A stretch of 64,000 nucleotides of DNA from Tolypocladium sp. Sup5 PDA-1 (lineage: Eukaryota; Ascomycota; Sordariomycetes; Hypocreales; Ophiocordycipitaceae), in assembly GCA_000750105.3 (NCBI GenBank), contig JPHH03000011.1, positions 434,001 to 498,000 on the forward strand, given 5' to 3'. Of the stretch, positions 1-10,913 are shown piece after piece. Position numbers and translations under genes: made by a program. The notes under the pieces were generated by a model. It saw only the letters and a list, made by a program, of their open reading frames with translations. It was not told the origin of the DNA and ran no database searches. Position 1 is the stretch's first letter. Each line of letters begins with the position of its first letter.

Positions 1-2
1 CG

Positions 3-131
3 ACGACGCGCGGCGTCGAGTTTGACAACCTCGACTTTACCCTAGAGATGATTGTGGACAGCGCAGGGCTGGGGTTTGAGCTCAAGGTGGATGGCGTGCG
101 TTATGGAAGGGTAGAGGCCGAGTTTCACTGA
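3..131 (+). CDS. C-terminal end of an unrecognised protein (partial)
   Basis: The first bases read in frame from position 3 to a TGA at 129-131 and give the last 42 residues of a protein whose start lies outside the window. The tail contains FDNLDFTLEMIVDSAG followed by a short Lys/Arg/Glu-rich end. There is no recognisable motif and no membrane segment. GC-rich third positions and uninterrupted reading suggest coding sequence, but the fragment is too short to assign a family. Confidence 0.5.
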   Translation, partial: TTRGVEFDNLDFTLEMIVDSAGLGFELKVDGVRYGRVEAEFH

Positions 132-640
132 CGAGGGGCGGGGCATGTACGCTGTGGAAAGAGTGGGAGGGTGTGAATCGGAGCATGCCATGAGTAAAGG
201 CCTGTTGCATGCTCGGCAGGACGACGACAAGGTGCGAACGAGGGCTCGCCTGCATATATCGCAGCGGTGATGGAGGGCAAAGCGAGGTCTATCTATACTA
301 TTGCAGATGGAATCCAACCCATGATTCACGGAACCTCGGACGTCCACGGTACTGCGGGGAAGCAGGTTACTCTGAACTGAAGACGCCAAACCGTTACGCA
401 GACGAGCATATTGTGAAAAAGTTTGCTGCCACGATGCTGTGAGAGACTTTTAACCGTGAAGAACGTACGTGCAATACCGCTCGTCATTGAATGCGGAAGT
501 CCTGGTGGCACGCCATCTGCCGTTGTATAAATATCTATTGGAAGCTTGAAGGATACCCTTGGAGTTTCGGTGTGAACGGGATATCCTGCAGGGTGCCCAT
601 ATCAAAGATACAAATACAAGGAGGCGAGCGGAAAGACAAG
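132..640. other. intergenic spacer
   Basis: Downstream region of the partial gene and upstream region of the small gene at 641. No open frame here looks like protein. A TATA-like 'gtataaatatc' at about 525-535 lies roughly 110 nt before the proposed start at 641. Nothing else seen. Confidence 0.5.
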
Positions 641-1220
641 ATGCCTCGCAGCAGGCCCCAGCTTCGGAGATGCGAGAACGACTCGTTTGCGGCCATGGAG
701 CGGGATCAAGGGGATACGATGACGTTTAGCTTCCGGGTGCCCAACCTGACGATGCCGGGTACTTTGCTCCCTTGCACACTCAGGCTCCCGCACCGATGGC
801 TAACCAGATGCCGTCAGAGCTGGCCGCAACGACACGCATAGACGACGGGTACCGCGCGCAGCTCGCGGCGCTGAGGACGCGGGAGTGGCTGCGCGGCGTG
901 CACGAGCGGTTCGCCGGGCTGCCGCTGGAGGAGGAGCTGGTGCTCGCGGCGGTGGCGACGATGGAGTGGGAGGCTGCGCGGCGGAGGGTCGATGCGAGGC
1001 GGGACGGGCAGCCTGAGGGGGAGCGGTTCTGGGAGGAGGTTGCGAGCCTACTGGGTGAGTGCCGTAAGTGATGTTCGCGATGCTCGGCCGTACTCGGTCA
1101 GTGGTTGTGAAGGTGCTGACGAAGAGAGCGATAGGACGGGAGGGGAGGACGGAGGTGAAGGGGGAGGATGATGAGTCAGTGTTTGAGATGGGGGGTGTGC
1201 CTAATTGGAGGTTGGGTTGA
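641..1220 (+). CDS. small hypothetical protein, proposed three-exon gene
   Basis: Proposed exons are 641-736, 784-1054 and 1102-1220, giving 161 residues. Both introns would be 47 nt; the first contains a CTGAC branch-like site and ends cactcag, and the second starts with the strong donor gtgagt and ends ggtcag. Both junctions keep the frame, which is the main support. The middle exon codes for a charged helical stretch (LRTREWLRGVHERFAG... EELVLAAVATMEWEAARRR). The family is not recognised and there is no signal peptide or membrane segment. A shorter version starting at ATG 796 and reading through to TGA at 1069-1071 (91 aa) is the alternative. The gene lies between a gene end and the SET-domain gene on the same strand. 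Confidence 0.4.
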
Positions 1221-1822
1221 GCGGTGACGGAATATAATGATGATATTATGGCTCTGCATCTTGTTCTGTTCGATGGCCGTCATGCATATGAGAGGGTTGG
1301 CGCGGCTGACCAGCTCAACGTGAGGGTTGTAGTCGTGGTTATTCTGAGGGAAAATGTCTGTCCTTCAACAATACTTCTCCAAGGACCTCTTCCGCCGCAG
1401 ACGCATGGAATGCCCGTGCTTGAAACAAGAATAGATATTGCCGTGCGGTTGCAGCGGGAGGAATCAAATATAAAGGAGGCTCACTGCCACATTCGGTGAA
1501 AGTGACCTTACCCTGAAGGGCCCGGAACCGTGGTTGAGTGGGGGCTGCGACCCGAATCCACCAAACCCGTCCCACAGTGGGCTGCATGGGCCGAATACAC
1601 CATCTTGAATGGATGCCAATGACGTCCGCCCCGTGCCATGCCGAGCGCGACAGATTTCGCTCACTCGGCCAATTTTTTTAATCTCTCACTCTCCGCGCCG
1701 CATGTACCGTCTGAGTCCCGAGCCCCCAAGCGGATAGGGGTGAGAGGGCAGGCAGGGCGCGAGAGAACTCTCTCTCCTTCACACTACTCGTACACGTTTG
1801 CGCTCCGGGAAATCTCGACACC
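1221..1822. other. intergenic spacer and leader of the SET-domain gene
   Basis: No convincing gene. The last 150 nt before 1823 are C/T-rich (ctctcactctccgcgccg and similar), typical of fungal 5' leaders, and fit transcription into the SET-domain gene. Confidence 0.5.
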
Positions 1823-3232
1823 ATGGGCGAGCTAGTCAACGACGGCGAGATGGACGTCCAGATGCGCATCGACACGCTCGTCTCGTGGGCCACTGCTCAC
1901 GGCGCCGCGCTGCACCCCGCCGTCGACGTCTACAACGATGCCCAAACGGGCCTCTCGTTCCGCGTCAAGCCCTCCGCCAGAACGCCCCTGCAGCCCTTTG
2001 AGCCCGTCGTCCGCCTCCCGACGTCGCTGACGCTCTCGTACCTCAACGCCCTGGCGGACGAGAGCCCGCGGCGTCTCAGCAAGGAGTTCCTCGCCAGGGC
2101 GCCGCCGCACGTTGTCGGTCGTCTGTTTCTGGCCAAGGTGTACCTCGCCGGGAGAGACTCCTTTTGGTGGCCGTACATGCAGGCGCTGCCGCAGCCGGAC
2201 GAGCCTGAGAGCTGGGCCCTGCCGCCGTTCTGGCCGGCCGAGGAGGCGGAGCTGCTCGAGGGCACAAACGTCGAGGTCGGCATCGAGAAGATCAGGGGCG
2301 ACGTGAAGCGGGAGTGGAACGAGGCGCGGGAGCTCCTCCGCGAGCACGGCGACGGTGAGGCAGTCGGCAAGGCCTTGACCGCGACGCTCTACCAGTGGGC
2401 GTACTGCATCTTCTCCAGCCGCAGCTTCAGGCCCAGCCTCGTGCTGTCGGAGACGCAGCAGGGGGGTCTGCCCGCGGGCGTCACCATGGATGACTTCTCG
2501 GTGCTGCTGCCCCTGTTCGACATTGGCAACCACGACATGACGACGGAGATTCGGTGGGATCTCGACGACGCGGGCCAGAGCTGCGAGCTCAAGGTCGGCA
2601 AGGCCCACGGGGCTGGCGAGCAAATCTTCAACAACTACAGCATGAAGACCAACGCCGAGCTACTGCTGGGATACGGATTCATGGTCCCGGCTACAGCCGA
2701 CCTGCACAACGACTACACGCACGTCCGGAAGCGCACGGCGGCCGCCCCGGTCGCCTCGGACGAGTACCTCATCTCGCTGCGGCCGCTCTCGGACCCGAGC
2801 TCCCTGCTCGGCCGCTCAAAGCAGTCGCTCCGCCTCAACCCCGCGACACGGGTGCTCGGCGCGTTCCAGCACGTGCAGCCGGACATGGCGTGGGACATTT
2901 TCTGCACGCTCACGCCGCCCGCGCAGCGCGAGCGGCTGATCCCCGCCGCGGGCGACGACGCGCGCCGCGACAGGTTCTTCTCCGTGCGGGTGGACGGCGA
3001 GGGCCGGCTGTACCTGGAGCAGACGGTCGCGGTGATCCAGCACAAGGTCCTGCAGGAGCTGGAGCGGCTCAACGAGACGGACGTCGAGGTCGTCGGCGGG
3101 GACGTGGACCTCCTGACGGGCAATCAGAGGCTGGCGCTCGACTACCGCGAGCGGTGCAGGCAGGTCCTGGAGAACACGCTCGGGGCGATGAGCCAGGACG
3201 AGATTCTAAACGGCGTGGCCGAGGAGCAATGA
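1823..3232 (+). CDS. SET-domain protein lysine methyltransferase (RuBisCO-LSMT/SETD3-6 type)
   Basis: Single exon, 469 residues. Sequence hallmarks of the split-SET LSMT-like class are visible: DIGNH near residue 232 (the Asn-His that contacts S-adenosylmethionine), then GAGEQIFNNYSMKTNAELLLGYGF near residues 262-285, which is the usual NNY-x-K-x-N-x-ELLLGYGF block. A C-terminal helical portion resembles the RuBisCO-LSMT substrate-binding domain. Members of this class, such as yeast Rkm proteins and SETD6, methylate lysines of ribosomal or other non-histone proteins, and I infer the same here without naming the substrate. There is no targeting signal, so it is probably cytosolic or nuclear. 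The start at 1823 follows a C/T-rich leader and sits in the context caccATGggc. Confidence 0.88.
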   Translation: MGELVNDGEMDVQMRIDTLVSWATAHGAALHPAVDVYNDAQTGLSFRVKPSARTPLQPFEPVVRLPTSLTLSYLNALADESPRRLSKEFLARAPPHVVGRLFLAKVYLAGRDSFWWPYMQALPQPDEPESWALPPFWPAEEAELLEGTNVEVGIEKIRGDVKREWNEARELLREHGDGEAVGKALTATLYQWAYCIFSSRSFRPSLVLSETQQGGLPAGVTMDDFSVLLPLFDIGNHDMTTEIRWDLDDAGQSCELKVGKAHGAGEQIFNNYSMKTNAELLLGYGFMVPATADLHNDYTHVRKRTAAAPVASDEYLISLRPLSDPSSLLGRSKQSLRLNPATRVLGAFQHVQPDMAWDIFCTLTPPAQRERLIPAAGDDARRDRFFSVRVDGEGRLYLEQTVAVIQHKVLQELERLNETDVEVVGGDVDLLTGNQRLALDYRERCRQVLENTLGAMSQDEILNGVAEEQ

Positions 3233-3301
3233 TGCTGTTCTTCACCCACAGGTCCTGCTTTTTATATGATACACATATACCCCACGACTAGTCCTATGGC
3301 C

Positions 3302-4678
3302 TCACTTTGCGGCGATGAGATGCGCATAGACGGCTCTCTCCAACTCGTCGTATAAGCGCACGACGACGGGATCGCCGTGCTCGCGAACATTGACCACCAG
3401 CACCGCCGCGATGCCGGTCTCGCGGTCGACCCACTACCCTCAGTCAGTGCCTAGCAAGATCACCATGCCACGGGAATAAGGGGGGGGGGGACTCACCCAG
3501 TGGCTGTTGCACATGCCGCTCCACATCAGGCTGCCCTTGCGCCGCTTCCCCGGCACGTCCTCCATGTTCATGGCCCCGCCGAGGCCGTGGTTGAGCGCGA
3601 GCCCGGCCGGGAACTCGGGCGCGAAGCCGTCTTGCACGCCGCTGTGGTAGCAAACGAGCTCGAGCATGGCCCTCTGCGCGTCGGTGAGTTGCGGCGTGAA
3701 CATTTCACGCACCGCGGCCGCGCCGACGAGCGTGCCGTCGAGGAAGCCGTGCAGGAAGCGCGCGTAGTCGGCGGCGGTGGTGAAGAGGCCCGCGCCGCCG
3801 CTTTCGACGTCGTGTTCCCGGGGCGTCGGCAGCGGGATGGGCTTGAGGCTCAAGGAGGAGGTGTCGCGGTGCGAGCACACGACGGTCCGGGACGCGGTCT
3901 GGGGGAGCTTCTCTGGCCAGAAGCCCGTGTCGGCCATGCCGAGGGGGCCGAAGACGTGCTCCTGCATGTACTGGCCGATGCTCTGCCCCGTGACGCTCTC
4001 GAGGACCAGGCCCGCCCAGTCGACCGCGGTGCCGTAGTACCAGCCCTCCCCGGGGGCGAACTTGAGGGGCGTGGTGAAGCCCTCCCTGTTCCATTCGAGG
4101 TTGTTCGCCGTGCGGCCGACCTTGGCGGACCACTTGACGAGGTCGGGGTCCGCGAGGTCATACCCGAGACCGACGGTGTGCGTGAGCAGCATGCTTTTAG
4201 ACGACCCTTAGCTTTTGAATCAAGATTACTCGCTTTAGGGGAAGGGGAACTTGCCGGAGCGTGATGGGCTTGACGTTGTCCTCGAGGATCGGCGCATCAT
4301 CGCCGTCGAACCCACGTAGGATCTGCGCCCTTCCCAGCTCGGGCACGTGCCCGCGGACGTCCTCGTCGAGGGCCACGTCCCCGCGCTCGACGAGCTGCAT
4401 GAGGCACGTCGTGGTGATGAGCTTGGTCAAGGAGGCGACCCAGGTGAAGGAGTCGCCGGCGAAGGGCTTGGATTCCGCGTCGAAGCCGATGCGGCCTGCT
4501 GCGCCGCTGTACACGGTGCCTGAAGAAGCTCGTCTTAGTGGATAGCTCGATAGGGGGGGTTCATGATAGTGCGTATACCATGTTTATCGATGACAGCAAA
4601 GGCGGCGCCGAGGAGCTTGTCCGTCGTGTCGGCGCCGTGGGCGACGTGTGCTTGTAAGATGGCGTTGAGCGTGTCCAT
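3302..4678 (-). CDS. beta-lactamase-fold serine hydrolase (EstB/class C type)
   Basis: Four exons: 4579-4678, 4255-4519, 3497-4193 and 3302-3433, giving 397 residues. Ser63-Leu-Thr-Lys66 is the SxxK catalytic motif of the beta-lactamase/penicillin-binding fold, and Tyr175 in WYYGTAVDW is the likely second catalytic residue. ITLR-MLLTHTVGLGYD and GSLMWSGMCNSHWWVDRETG are the conserved family blocks rebuilt across introns 2 and 3. Family members include esterases, transesterases such as LovD, and peptidase-like enzymes; the substrate cannot be told. No signal peptide is seen, so it is probably cytosolic. Intron 2 (4194-4254) uses a GC donor, GCAAGT on the minus strand: the GT alternative breaks the frame, the GC one restores it. 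Intron 3 (3434-3496) carries a C-tract. Transcribed away from the Nudix gene. Confidence 0.88.
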
Positions 4679-5043
4679 CTTGCCTGGAGGAATGCTGCGT
4701 GTAGAGCTCAGAGGGAGCGATGAATGACTGCCTAGGTTGGTTCTTATACAAAACGTGCAGCCGCCGAATAACTACGTGCTGGCCATCATTCGATCCACAG
4801 CACTGGCGTGCCGGTAATTAATTACGTCGCATTGCAGCTTGAGCTGCCTAGCTGCAGCCTGCCGTGATGAGTCAACCCGTCCCCCGCAGCTCAAACGACG
4901 TACGTTTCCTTCTCGCGACGTACATGAGGCGCGGCAACTACCCAAACAGGCTCGAAGATCGCCGTTACTCTGCAGCATCGCGGAGCCCCTGCCCGCAGTT
5001 TACGTGTCCTCTTCCGGGCCGGTCTCCCCCCGAAAGCCCCGCC
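4679..5043. promoter_or_regulatory. divergent promoter region, hydrolase and Nudix genes
   Basis: 365 nt between two divergently transcribed starts (4678 minus, 5044 plus). The sequence 'ttcttatacaaaacg' near 4741 could be a TATA-like element for the minus gene. No other feature recognised. Confidence 0.4.
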
Positions 5044-6076
5044 ATGTCCGCGTCTCCCGCGCCAGACGCTGGGCCGTTGTCCGGTCCGCTCCTGGACCTC
5101 ATCACCCGCGTCGACAAGTAAGCCGCACCTTGATACCGAAGACGACGACATCTGCGGGTTCCACGTTCTAACCACGGAGGCGGCCGGCAGCGTACCCCTG
5201 GACTTTGAGACCAACCACGCGCCCTTCTACCGCCTCTTCCTGGCGCCCGACTCGCGGCCCCATGGCTACGTCCACCCGGACACGGTGGCCGCGATGCCCT
5301 GGCCCGCGAGCTTCGCCGTCGACGACGCCCGGCGCGAGGTCGTCCTCGCAGCACCCCCGGCCGGCGCGTCGCCCTCGGAGCACGCCAACGCGGCGTTCCA
5401 GGCGGCCGTCGACGCGGCCATCGCGGGCGACGTCTTCCCCACCATGAACGGCCTGCACAGCGAGCACTTCCTCCTCATGGGCGCCCGCGCCTTCGTCCAG
5501 ATCGAGCGCTTCGCCGCGCCGCTCTTCGGCATCGCCACGCGCGGCGCGCACCTGACGTGCTACGTGCCCACGCCCGCGGGCCCCGAGATCTGGGTCGCGC
5601 GCCGGAGCCGCTCGCTGTTCACGTACCCGGGCATGCTCGACAGCACCGTCGCCGGCGGCGTCAAGTCCACGCACAGCCCGCTCGACTGCGTCCTCGCCGA
5701 GGCCGCCGAGGAGGCCTGCCTGCCCGCCGACCTCGTGGCCCGCTCGGTGCGCAGCGCGGGCGCCATCACGCTCGCGAACCGCAACGCGCGGACGGGGCTG
5801 TTCCACGCCGAGGTGCTGTACGCGTACGACCTGGCGCTGCCGGCGGGCGTGGTCCCGCGGCCCGGCGACGGCGAGGTCGAGGCGTTTACGCTCATGGGCT
5901 GCGGCGAGGTGCGCGCGCGGATGCACGCCGGCGAGTTCAAGCCGAACGTGTGCGCGGTCATGGTGGACTTTCTGGTGCGGCACGGCGAGGTGACGCCGGA
6001 GGCGGAGGCGGATTACGTGGACGTGTGTGCGAGGCTGAGGAGGAGGCTGCCGATGCCGACGGCGTCGGATGTTTGA
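5044..6076 (+). CDS. Nudix hydrolase with DUF4743-type N-terminal domain
   Basis: Two exons, 5044-5117 and 5191-6076 (intron 73 nt, gtaagc...ccggcag), giving 319 residues. The N-terminal part (NHAPFYRLFLAPDSRPHGYVHP) resembles the domain found ahead of the Nudix fold in thiamine-pyrophosphokinase-related fungal proteins such as the N-terminal half of fission-yeast Tnr3. The Nudix box is GGVKSTHSPLDCVLAEAAEEA: the metal-binding core E-A-A-E-E is kept, but the usual first Glu is Ser, the Arg is Ala and the late Gly is Cys. Nudix enzymes hydrolyse nucleoside diphosphate-linked compounds; for this subfamily oxidised thiamine pyrophosphate has been proposed, which I only infer here. Starting at 5044 makes the exon junction read VDN-VPLDFE in frame. 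Confidence 0.85.
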
Positions 6077-7799
6077 TGTGCGGATGGGTTGCGTTGGAGC
6101 TGGTGGCGTTGGCTAGATGTCGATGGTGGTGAACACACCTGTAGAGGGTTAGGAACCGGGGCGTGGGTAGAGAGACCATAGAGGTTTTGGTGGCATAGAG
6201 CCGAGAGGTGCCGAATGTATAATATCACGATGCAGGCATGGATGCTGGCAAGAAGTTCCTCGGGATGATGCTCTGCTTCGTTGGCTTGAAGCGAGGTTGC
6301 AGGGGGTGATGCGATCATATGAAAGAGCCAGGCTAACAGTTTCCACAATGCAAGGCGTTTTCCCACTGACGAAACCAGGGTAAAATAAAGTAGGCCCAAC
6401 AGTGTATGTAAAGGCGGAATAAAAACAATGGATGGCCTGGTGGCCCAGGCAATGCAATTCGCCAGACACAAAGTCCTTTGTGCTCACGCATGCACTTATA
6501 CAAGTACGTAGTACATGCCGCCCCGTCACGCCCTGCCGTCCATCTCCCCTCCTCCACCCCTCGTCGCCCTCGACGTCCACGCATCATCTCCCGTCTTCCG
6601 TCCTCACGCCAGAGGCGACTGTTTCCTCGAATAGACGCCGTCACACGTTCGACTTTTTGGGTGTCTTTGCTGACGGGGCACGGCCGAGTCACCGTTTGTG
6701 CGCCCCCCCCCCCCATCCTGACGCCGACCCGGCCCGTTCCCGGACCAGCGAATACGCCTCGCTGTAGCAGACGCGAACCCATAAACTTTGCATGTTTTTC
6801 ATCGACACGTCTGCCTGCCTCCCCGACTAGTTCTCCTTAATTTGTTCTTTCACATCTATTCCGTCTGGTCTGCCATCCCTCCCGTGTTCTCTGCATGCCC
6901 CGTACCACCGCCGTGGCTGCGTCGTTCACCACCCTCGCCTGGTCTTGTGGCGGCGTGATCGCAACATCTCACCGTTTCACCATACCACGATTTGGCATGT
7001 CTACTTGCAGGAAACCCCCTGGCCGTCCAGTGCACTGAGATGCGTCCTGGTCAACCTGTGGGCTCCCACTATTGGATATGTCATCAAACAAACAAACTCG
7101 GTCGATTCACCGCATCGAGATTCTGGTGATGCCCCTTTGTTACAAGCAAAACCTTCCCCGTTGCTCACCGGCTCATAGGTATTGGTCAACACCGCCTCGA
7201 AACCTCCGCGCCATGCCATCGCACTCGTCGCCGAACCTTCCTCGACTTCATCGACAACACCGAATCTCGATGCGGCCGTTCACGCGACATCACCCGAGGA
7301 CCGAGAGCTTCAACATGAATTAACGCACGCTGGCGCGTATAGTACATTCATCCTACACTGCTAGCGAATTGGAGAGGCGCCCACTGCAAGCCTCCCCCTT
7401 TTCAGGTACCGAGCAGAAAACGAACGAGCCGACCGGGCAAGTTCCAGCAAATTACGCTTCTGGCGCGTCGACCAAACTCCTCACACCAGACCCTTCCTCC
7501 AAGCGCCTCGACCGGACCTGGCCACACTGCCCCGGGGCAATGTCGCAAAAGTCAAGAAAGGCAAGTTGCTCAAAAGTCGCGGCCTGCGAACAAGGCAAAG
7601 TGGCTAATGCCTGCAGATCCAGCGACAGCTCAAAGTGCTTCGATGAGGCTCGCGCCTCGTCCGCAACACCAGTCCAGCAGCAGCAAAAGGCTGCTGGCCA
7701 CGGCGTGTGCCCGTTTTTCTTGAAAATCAAAACCAACGCCGACTCCTCTGGTCATGTCGTTTACTCATACACATGTCGTCCCCATCTAGGAAGAAGAGC
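6077..7799. other. 1.7 kb spacer, possible unresolved plus-strand transcript
   Basis: Lies between the ends of the Nudix gene (plus) and the bromodomain gene (minus), so both 3' UTRs fall here. From about 6520 to 6890 the plus strand is strongly C/T-rich, like a fungal 5' leader, followed by an ATG at 6898 with only a 47-codon frame and an intron-like acceptor cttgcag near 7014. Short open stretches at 7182-7364 and 7369-7887 are biased in composition, but I could not join them into one protein. A non-coding transcript or a multi-exon gene I failed to resolve are both possible. Confidence 0.3.
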
Positions 7800-10700
7800 C
7801 TACTCCTCCTCCGAGTCCGAGTCGTCGCTCGAATCCGCCATCGGCGTCAACGCCTGCGTCACCTTCTGTCCCTCGACCGGCTCTTGACCAGGTTTGTAAA
7901 GTTTACGAAGGGCCGTCAGCTGCGCGATCCGGGCCTCCTGCTCCTGCGCGCTCATCGGCTTATTCTTCTTGGGCTTCGCTGCCGTTTTAGGGGCCTGCTT
8001 GGCGGCGGCGCCTCGGTTAACCTCTGGCGACGAGTTGGGAGCTGCGGCTGAGTCTTTACCGAAGCCTGGGAGGGCCTTCTTGCAGAGATCCCACAGCTTG
8101 ATCAGGGCGTCGTTGCTGAGTTGATCGATATCCAGTTCGAGCTCACCATCAGGGTTCTCCTGTTTATCCAGTCAGTCACACAATACTCTGCAACGCAGGT
8201 GGGCCAGATTGGGACATGGACTTACATTCTGGCCGGTATCCTTCTTGATAATCTCAATGGCCCGGTCAAGGTGAGGATACTCGAGGTCATTAATAGCACT
8301 CGCAATCTGATCCTTTTCCGCAGCGTTCAGGTTCTTCTTCGGCGTCGCCTTCTTGGAGCCGCCCGACTTCTTGGGCTGACCGGCACCGCCCGTCGACTTG
8401 CGGCCTCCGGTGCCACCTGCGGCCTTGGATTTGCCGCCGCCCTTGCCGGATTTCTTGGAGGGCTTGTCGTTCTTTGGCCGCGACTGTTGAGCGTTCTGGG
8501 CCGCCTTGATCAGTGCGTTTTGAACCATGTCGACGATGCCCTTCTGGATCTCAATCAAGCTCTGGTTGCCGCTGAGGAACATGCCATTCAGCTTCGTCGT
8601 CTCCTCCTCCAGCTTGACTTGGAGCTCCTCGATCTCCCGGTTATCTGGCACGGCGTCGGCGGCGTCGTCACCATCCTCCTCGTCATCCTCCTCCTCGTCA
8701 CTAGCGTTGGAGGCGGAAGCCGCGGGAGCGCTCGCTTTGGCGGCGTGCTTGGCCAGCCATGCATCCTTGTTCTTCATCTGCGCAATATACAGGTCGTCTA
8801 GCTGCCTGGCAATCAGGGCGACGGGGTTGCCCTGGTCGGGCGGGCCGTTGAACTTGTAGCAGTTGTCGAAGATCAGGCGGACGGTCTTGTCAAAGTCTTT
8901 CAGACTCTGAATCTCCCCGCTGGCCATCATACGCTGCACTTTGCCAAAGTCCATGGGCTTCTTGATTACGGCATAGTAGGTGGGAATGTTGAGCCCCTCG
9001 GCATCGACAGGTTCCATGAACCACTGGTTGATGTTGTGGTGCTTGGGGTGCGTCACTTCAGTCAAGACCTCGTCGCAGAACTGGAGCTCCGGCTTGAGCT
9101 TCTTGCGCGACGGCTTCGTGGTGTAGTCAATGTCCTTGGGCTTTGGCGCACGCACCGTCCGCTTGGGCCTGTCGCCGTCTGTCGCGGTCGAGCCCCGACG
9201 ATCGCCTGCAGGCTCTTGAGCTGCAGCAACAGCAGCAGGATGAGCAGGGGCATCCGCCGACGGGCTTGCTGTCGGGCCTGCAGACTGTCGTCGCGCGACG
9301 GCTTCGGCGTTGGCTACCGCTCGAGACTCGCGCACCGGCTTGGCTTTCGGAGCGGCCTTGGGTCGGGAAGGCTCTTCCGCCGGTATCGGCAGTACCTCCT
9401 CCCAAACCGTTCTCACGGCGTTTGCAGCCGCAGCTGTGACATCATGTGCAGGACCGTTGAAAAACAGGGCGTTTTCGAAGATGAGGGCCAAGTGCGTCTT
9501 GAAATTACCCAAGGTCACGATTGGGCTGCTGGGGTCCCGCACGTTCCGGTCAAGCTCAGCGAGATCCATGGGCTTGTCAATCTTTGCAATATAGGAATCC
9601 CACAGCGCTGGCCACAGCTTCTGGACCGAATCTCGGAAGTGCCCGCCAGATTTCGTCTTCTTCACCCGGCCAATCACCTTGCGGATTTCACGGCGTTGAT
9701 AGGGCGATATTGTCTTCGCGTTGGTTTCCGGGTCATTCCACTGTGACAGATTGGTAACGGCCGTCGCATCGAGGCCGGGAAGTTCGGGGCCTGTAGCTAC
9801 TGTGACTTCAGCCGCCATCTCGACCGTAGCATCAGCAGCCATAGGCTCGGCCGGAGCGTCAGAAGGTGTTGGCTCAACGACAGCCTCCGAAGAAGCGGGT
9901 CTGACTGCCGCGTCCTCCTTAGGCTCTGTCCTTGCTCGTTTGGGCGCCGGCTCCTCGGCAGTGTCATCCTCTCGCTCACGGGCAACCTTAGCGCTCGGCG
10001 CATCCGTCATGGACACTTCGACTGACGCTCCGGCTGGAGACGACTCCTTCTCTTGCGTCTCGATGGCGAGCTGAGACATACTAGCAGGACCCAGGTCAAC
10101 CTCAGAGGTAGGAGGAGCAGCTGCGTTCTCCGATGGAGGGACGGCGTCATCGGCGTCGGCAGGCTTAGCGGCGGTTGCTGGCTCCTCAACCGGCGTATCA
10201 GCCATTTCCGTGTCGGGTGCGGATTCCTTAACAGGATCCGTAGCTTCAGCAGACGGGTTCTCGTCCGCATCCTCACGAGCTGGTTGAGTGGTTTCCCGCT
10301 CGGAGACGGAATCCGTCATCTGAACGTCCTCTGGCGACTGCACCGGAGCCGACTCCTCGGCTGCCTTAGAAGGCTCCTCCTTGACTTCAGACTCCTTCGA
10401 CTCCGGCTGTTTCGCTTCGGCAGCTGCAGCCACAGTCTCCTCGACAGGCTTGGGCTCTTCTGTGGCCTTCGGTGTGGGACTCTTTGGTTCGGCGGGCTTG
10501 GTCTCGAGGACTGCATCTTTGGGCTCGGCAGTGTCCGTTGCGACATGGTTGGGTGCGTCGTGATCGCCCGGCGTTCCATTCCCATTCACGAGAGGCTTCT
10601 CAGCTTCCAGCTTGGGCGACACGGCAGGCGGCGGCGCCGGCTTCTCTTCGATCGCAGCAGGTTCCGTTTGGGGCTCCGCCGCAGGTTCGGGCTGGGGTTT

Positions 10701-10913
10701 TACCGTGGGCTCGTCGGGGGAAGCATGCCTGTGTATCACATGGCGCGTCAGCAAAGCAGTTCGAACAAGAGGCTAGGCAACAAAATTCACGAGGCGCGCA
10801 AATGCGACAGATCGGGGGACTCACCCGTTGAGCTCAGACTGGGCCTCCTTCTCGAGCACCGGCTCGCGCGGCTTGGGGTCCAACACGGAGGCGTCGGGGC
10901 CTGGCGATGCCAT
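7800..10913 (-). CDS. bdf1: BET-family double-bromodomain protein (Bdf1-like)
   Basis: Three exons: 10825-10913, 8226-10728 and 7800-8159, giving 983 residues. A long acidic, Pro/Glu/Ala-rich N-terminus is followed by bromodomain 1 (about residues 355-465, with KPMDLAELDRNV and FFNG) and bromodomain 2 (about 578-688, with KKPMDFGKVQRMM and CYKFNG). The Asn in FNG is the acetyl-lysine-binding residue. After an acidic Ser/Asp/Glu stretch comes a basic linker and an extraterminal (NET) domain around 836-900, interrupted by the 66-nt second intron at GQN-ENPDGELELDID. The protein ends in an acidic DSSDDSDSEEE tail. The family binds acetylated histone H4 and links chromatin to TFIID. The first intron is 96 nt. 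A long G/A-rich plus-strand stretch upstream of 10913 fits a C/T-rich leader. Confidence 0.93.

Noticed and set aside
1832..2623. Minus-strand frame of 263 codons opposite the SET-domain gene
   Set aside because: Shadow of the coding frame: Arg/Leu/Val-rich with no motif, while the plus strand has the SET hallmarks.
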